DNA of 64,000 nt from Alphaproteobacteria bacterium (GTDB taxonomy: Bacteria > Pseudomonadota > Alphaproteobacteria > Micropepsales > Micropepsaceae): NCBI GenBank assembly GCA_024236055.1, contig JACKLF010000004.1:124001-188000 (forward strand). Direction: 5' to 3'. The position numbers and the translations under genes are program-made. Below the pieces are notes generated by a model that searched no databases, had not been told where the DNA came from, and saw only the letters and a program-made list of their open reading frames with translations. Of the stretch, positions 62,591 through 64,000 are shown in pieces (the stretch's first letter is position 1; every line of letters starts with the position of its first letter).

Positions 62591-62606
62591 CGGCACGCTT
62601 CTGGCA
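62591..62606 (+). promoter_or_regulatory. Sigma-54 promoter of flgI operon
   Basis: CGGCACGCTTCTGGCA has GGCACG at -24, GG and GC exactly ten bases apart, and TGGCA at -12. It lies 34 bases before the flgI ATG. Confidence 0.78.
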
Positions 62607-62639
62607 AGGAAACGCGCGAACACAAAGGCAGAAGCCCGA

Positions 62640-63770
62640 ATGCGCGCACCTTCTTATATCGTCCGTATCGCCACCTTCGTGCTGGGCGCCGCCCTGATGG
62701 CAGCCCCGGCCCCGGTCATGGCCTTTTCCCGGGTCAAGGATCTGGTCGAGGTGCAGGGCATCCGCGACAACATGCTGGTCGGCTATGGCCTGGTGGTCGG
62801 CCTGAACGGCACCGGCGACAGCCTGAAGAACGCCCCGTTCACCCAGCAGTCGATCCAGGCCATGCTGGAACGGCTGGGCGTGAACACCCGCGGCGAGGTC
62901 ATGCAGACCAAGAATGTCGCCGCCGTGATGGTGACCGCCAATCTTCCCGCCTTTGCCGCGCCGGGCACGCGCATCGACGTTTCGGTGTCGGCCATGGGCG
63001 ACGCCAAGAATCTGCAGGGCGGCACCCTTTTGGTGACGCCGCTGTTCGGCGCCGACGGCTCGATCTATGCGCTGGGCCAGGGCCCCGTGGCGATCGGCGG
63101 CTTCTCGGCCCAGGGCCAGGCCTCATCCGTCACGCGCGGCGTGCCCACGGCGGGCCGCATCGCCAACGGCGCCATCGTGGAAAAGGACACCGGCTTCAAG
63201 CTGGCCAGCCTGTCCTCGCTGAAGCTGTCGCTGCACAATCCCGACCTGACCACCGCGACCCGCATCGCCAAGGCGGTCAACACCTATCTGGGGTCCGGCG
63301 CCGCCCAGGCCACCGACCCGTCCAATGTCCAGCTGACCGTGCCGGCCAACTATCCGGGCGGCGTGATGGCGCTGCTGACCGATGTCGAGCAGATCAAGGT
63401 CGATCCCGACCAGCCCGCCAAGGTCATCATCGATGAAAACAGCGGCGTGATCGTGATGGGTGCGGATGTGCGCATCTCCACCGTGGCGATCGCCCAGGGC
63501 AACCTGACCATCAAGGTCACCGAGACCCCGCAGGTCAGCCAGCCCACGCCCTTCTCCAACACCGGCACCACCGTCGCCGTGCCGCGCACCAACATCCAGG
63601 TCGATGACAGCCGCGGCAACCGCATGGCGGTGATGCATGACGGCGTGTCGCTGCAGCATCTGGTCGATGGGCTGAACGCGCTGGGCGTGGGTCCGCGCGA
63701 CATCATCTCCATCCTGCAGGCGATCAAGGCGGCCGGCGCGCTGCAGGCCGAAATCCAGGTGATCGGCTGA
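62640..63770 (+). CDS. flgI: Flagellar P-ring protein FlgI
   Basis: 376 residues with a signal peptide (IATFVLGAALMAAPAPVMAF region). Conserved FlgI regions: RVKDLVEVQGIRDNMLVGYG, VVGLNGTGDSLKNAPFTQQS, KNVAAVMVTANLPAFAAPGT, and the C-terminal LVDGLNALGVGPRDIISILQ. Forms the periplasmic P ring with help from FlgA. Coupled by TGATG to the next gene. Confidence 0.97.
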   Translation: MRAPSYIVRIATFVLGAALMAAPAPVMAFSRVKDLVEVQGIRDNMLVGYGLVVGLNGTGDSLKNAPFTQQSIQAMLERLGVNTRGEVMQTKNVAAVMVTANLPAFAAPGTRIDVSVSAMGDAKNLQGGTLLVTPLFGADGSIYALGQGPVAIGGFSAQGQASSVTRGVPTAGRIANGAIVEKDTGFKLASLSSLKLSLHNPDLTTATRIAKAVNTYLGSGAAQATDPSNVQLTVPANYPGGVMALLTDVEQIKVDPDQPAKVIIDENSGVIVMGADVRISTVAIAQGNLTIKVTETPQVSQPTPFSNTGTTVAVPRTNIQVDDSRGNRMAVMHDGVSLQHLVDGLNALGVGPRDIISILQAIKAAGALQAEIQVIG

Positions 63771-64000
63771 TGGACGCGAGCATCGCAAGCACCGCCTTCC
63801 TGGCCCAGCAGGCGCCCGGCGCCCCGCCCGCCCCCACGGCGAACGCGGCCAAGGCGGCCCATGCCGCCAAGGAGTATGAAGGCATCTTCATCGCCCAGCT
63901 TCTGGGCAGCATGTTCCAGGGCATCAAGACCGACGGCATGTTCGGCGGCGGCCAGGGCGAGGAAATGTTCCGCTCGCTGCTGGTCGACCAGTATGCCAAG
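63770..64000 (+). CDS. FlgJ-type rod-binding protein (partial, runs off the window)
   Basis: 77 codons are visible from the ATG at 63770, which overlaps the flgI stop. After an Ala/Pro-rich start (MDASIASTAFLAQQAPGAPP) comes the rod-binding domain: AAKEYEGIFIAQLLGSMFQG, GGGQGEEMFRSLLVDQYAK. This matches the N-terminal rod-capping domain of FlgJ (Caulobacter FlbB/FlgJ-like proteins lack the muramidase half). Whether a muramidase domain follows cannot be seen. Confidence 0.88.
   Translation, partial: MDASIASTAFLAQQAPGAPPAPTANAAKAAHAAKEYEGIFIAQLLGSMFQGIKTDGMFGGGQGEEMFRSLLVDQYAK

Overview
The window is GC-rich (roughly 65%) chromosomal DNA from a motile, piliated alphaproteobacterium. The evidence is the cytochrome c / kdsB / pheA neighbourhood, a complete Tad/Cpa (Flp) pilus locus, an alphaproteobacterial-type DksA with only one cysteine in its finger, flagellar genes in a Caulobacter-like arrangement, ZapE, divergent polysaccharide deacetylase and the EnvC-CtpA pair. 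The order cannot be fixed from sequence alone; a lineage near Caulobacterales or Rhizomicrobium/Micropepsales is my guess. No phage, integrase, transposase, CRISPR array or rRNA was seen.

Layout. 1-7 kb: pheA and kdsB (both frameshifted here), a membrane cytochrome c, an NlpC/P60 hydrolase overlapping an M17 aminopeptidase, a GST, a 46-residue membrane protein and an orphan TAXI binding protein. 7-18 kb: a TadD-like TPR protein facing the Tad operon flp-cpaA-cpaB-cpaC-cpaD-cpaE-cpaF-tadB-tadC (minus strand). 18-22 kb: a stand-alone pilus secretin N-domain protein, TadG and two TadE-like minor pilins. 22-31 kb: tesB, an OmpA porin, two secreted unknowns, asd, DUF1330, a CitE-like lyase, zapE with two small membrane proteins, and a UbiH-family hydroxylase. 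31-39 kb: glnK-amt, a TraB/GumN-like protein, dapC-like aminotransferase, ftsK, a secreted lectin-like protein and a PH-domain membrane protein. 39-43 kb: DUF3034 / exported truncated globin / cupredoxin / sensor kinase. 43-53 kb: initiator tRNA, dksA, flgFGAH facing fliL-fliM-DUF6468-motE and a 1120-residue periplasmic TPR protein. 53-64 kb: alpha/beta hydrolase-rppH, polysaccharide deacetylase, gpmI-envC-ctpA, a 2-oxoglutarate oxygenase, an MFS carrier, and flgI with the start of a FlgJ-type rod protein.

How it works together. Two surface machines dominate. The Tad pilus set is essentially complete: pilin, prepilin peptidase, secretin, ATPase, platform and minor pilins. The flagellar set covers distal rod, L and P rings, switch protein, FliL and probable stator scaffold; flgF and flgI each have a sigma-54-type promoter 35-45 bases upstream. 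Cell-envelope remodelling (EnvC, CtpA, NlpC, FtsK, OmpA) and nitrogen control (GlnK-Amt) fill the rest.

Quality and novelty. Reading frames are clean over most of the window but broken repeatedly in pheA/kdsB, cpaF-tadB-tadC, amt and one hydrolase. The breaks go both ways (insertions and deletions), so I read them as sequence errors rather than decay. The most unusual signals are two gene-end scars: a synonymously diverged copy of the dksA 3-prime end and one of the gpmI 5-prime end. Each is separated from its gene by a short spacer carrying a similar T-rich motif plus a 6-4-6 hairpin whose stem bases differ but still pair. Also notable is the four-gene operon pairing a periplasmic globin and cupredoxin with a sensor kinase.
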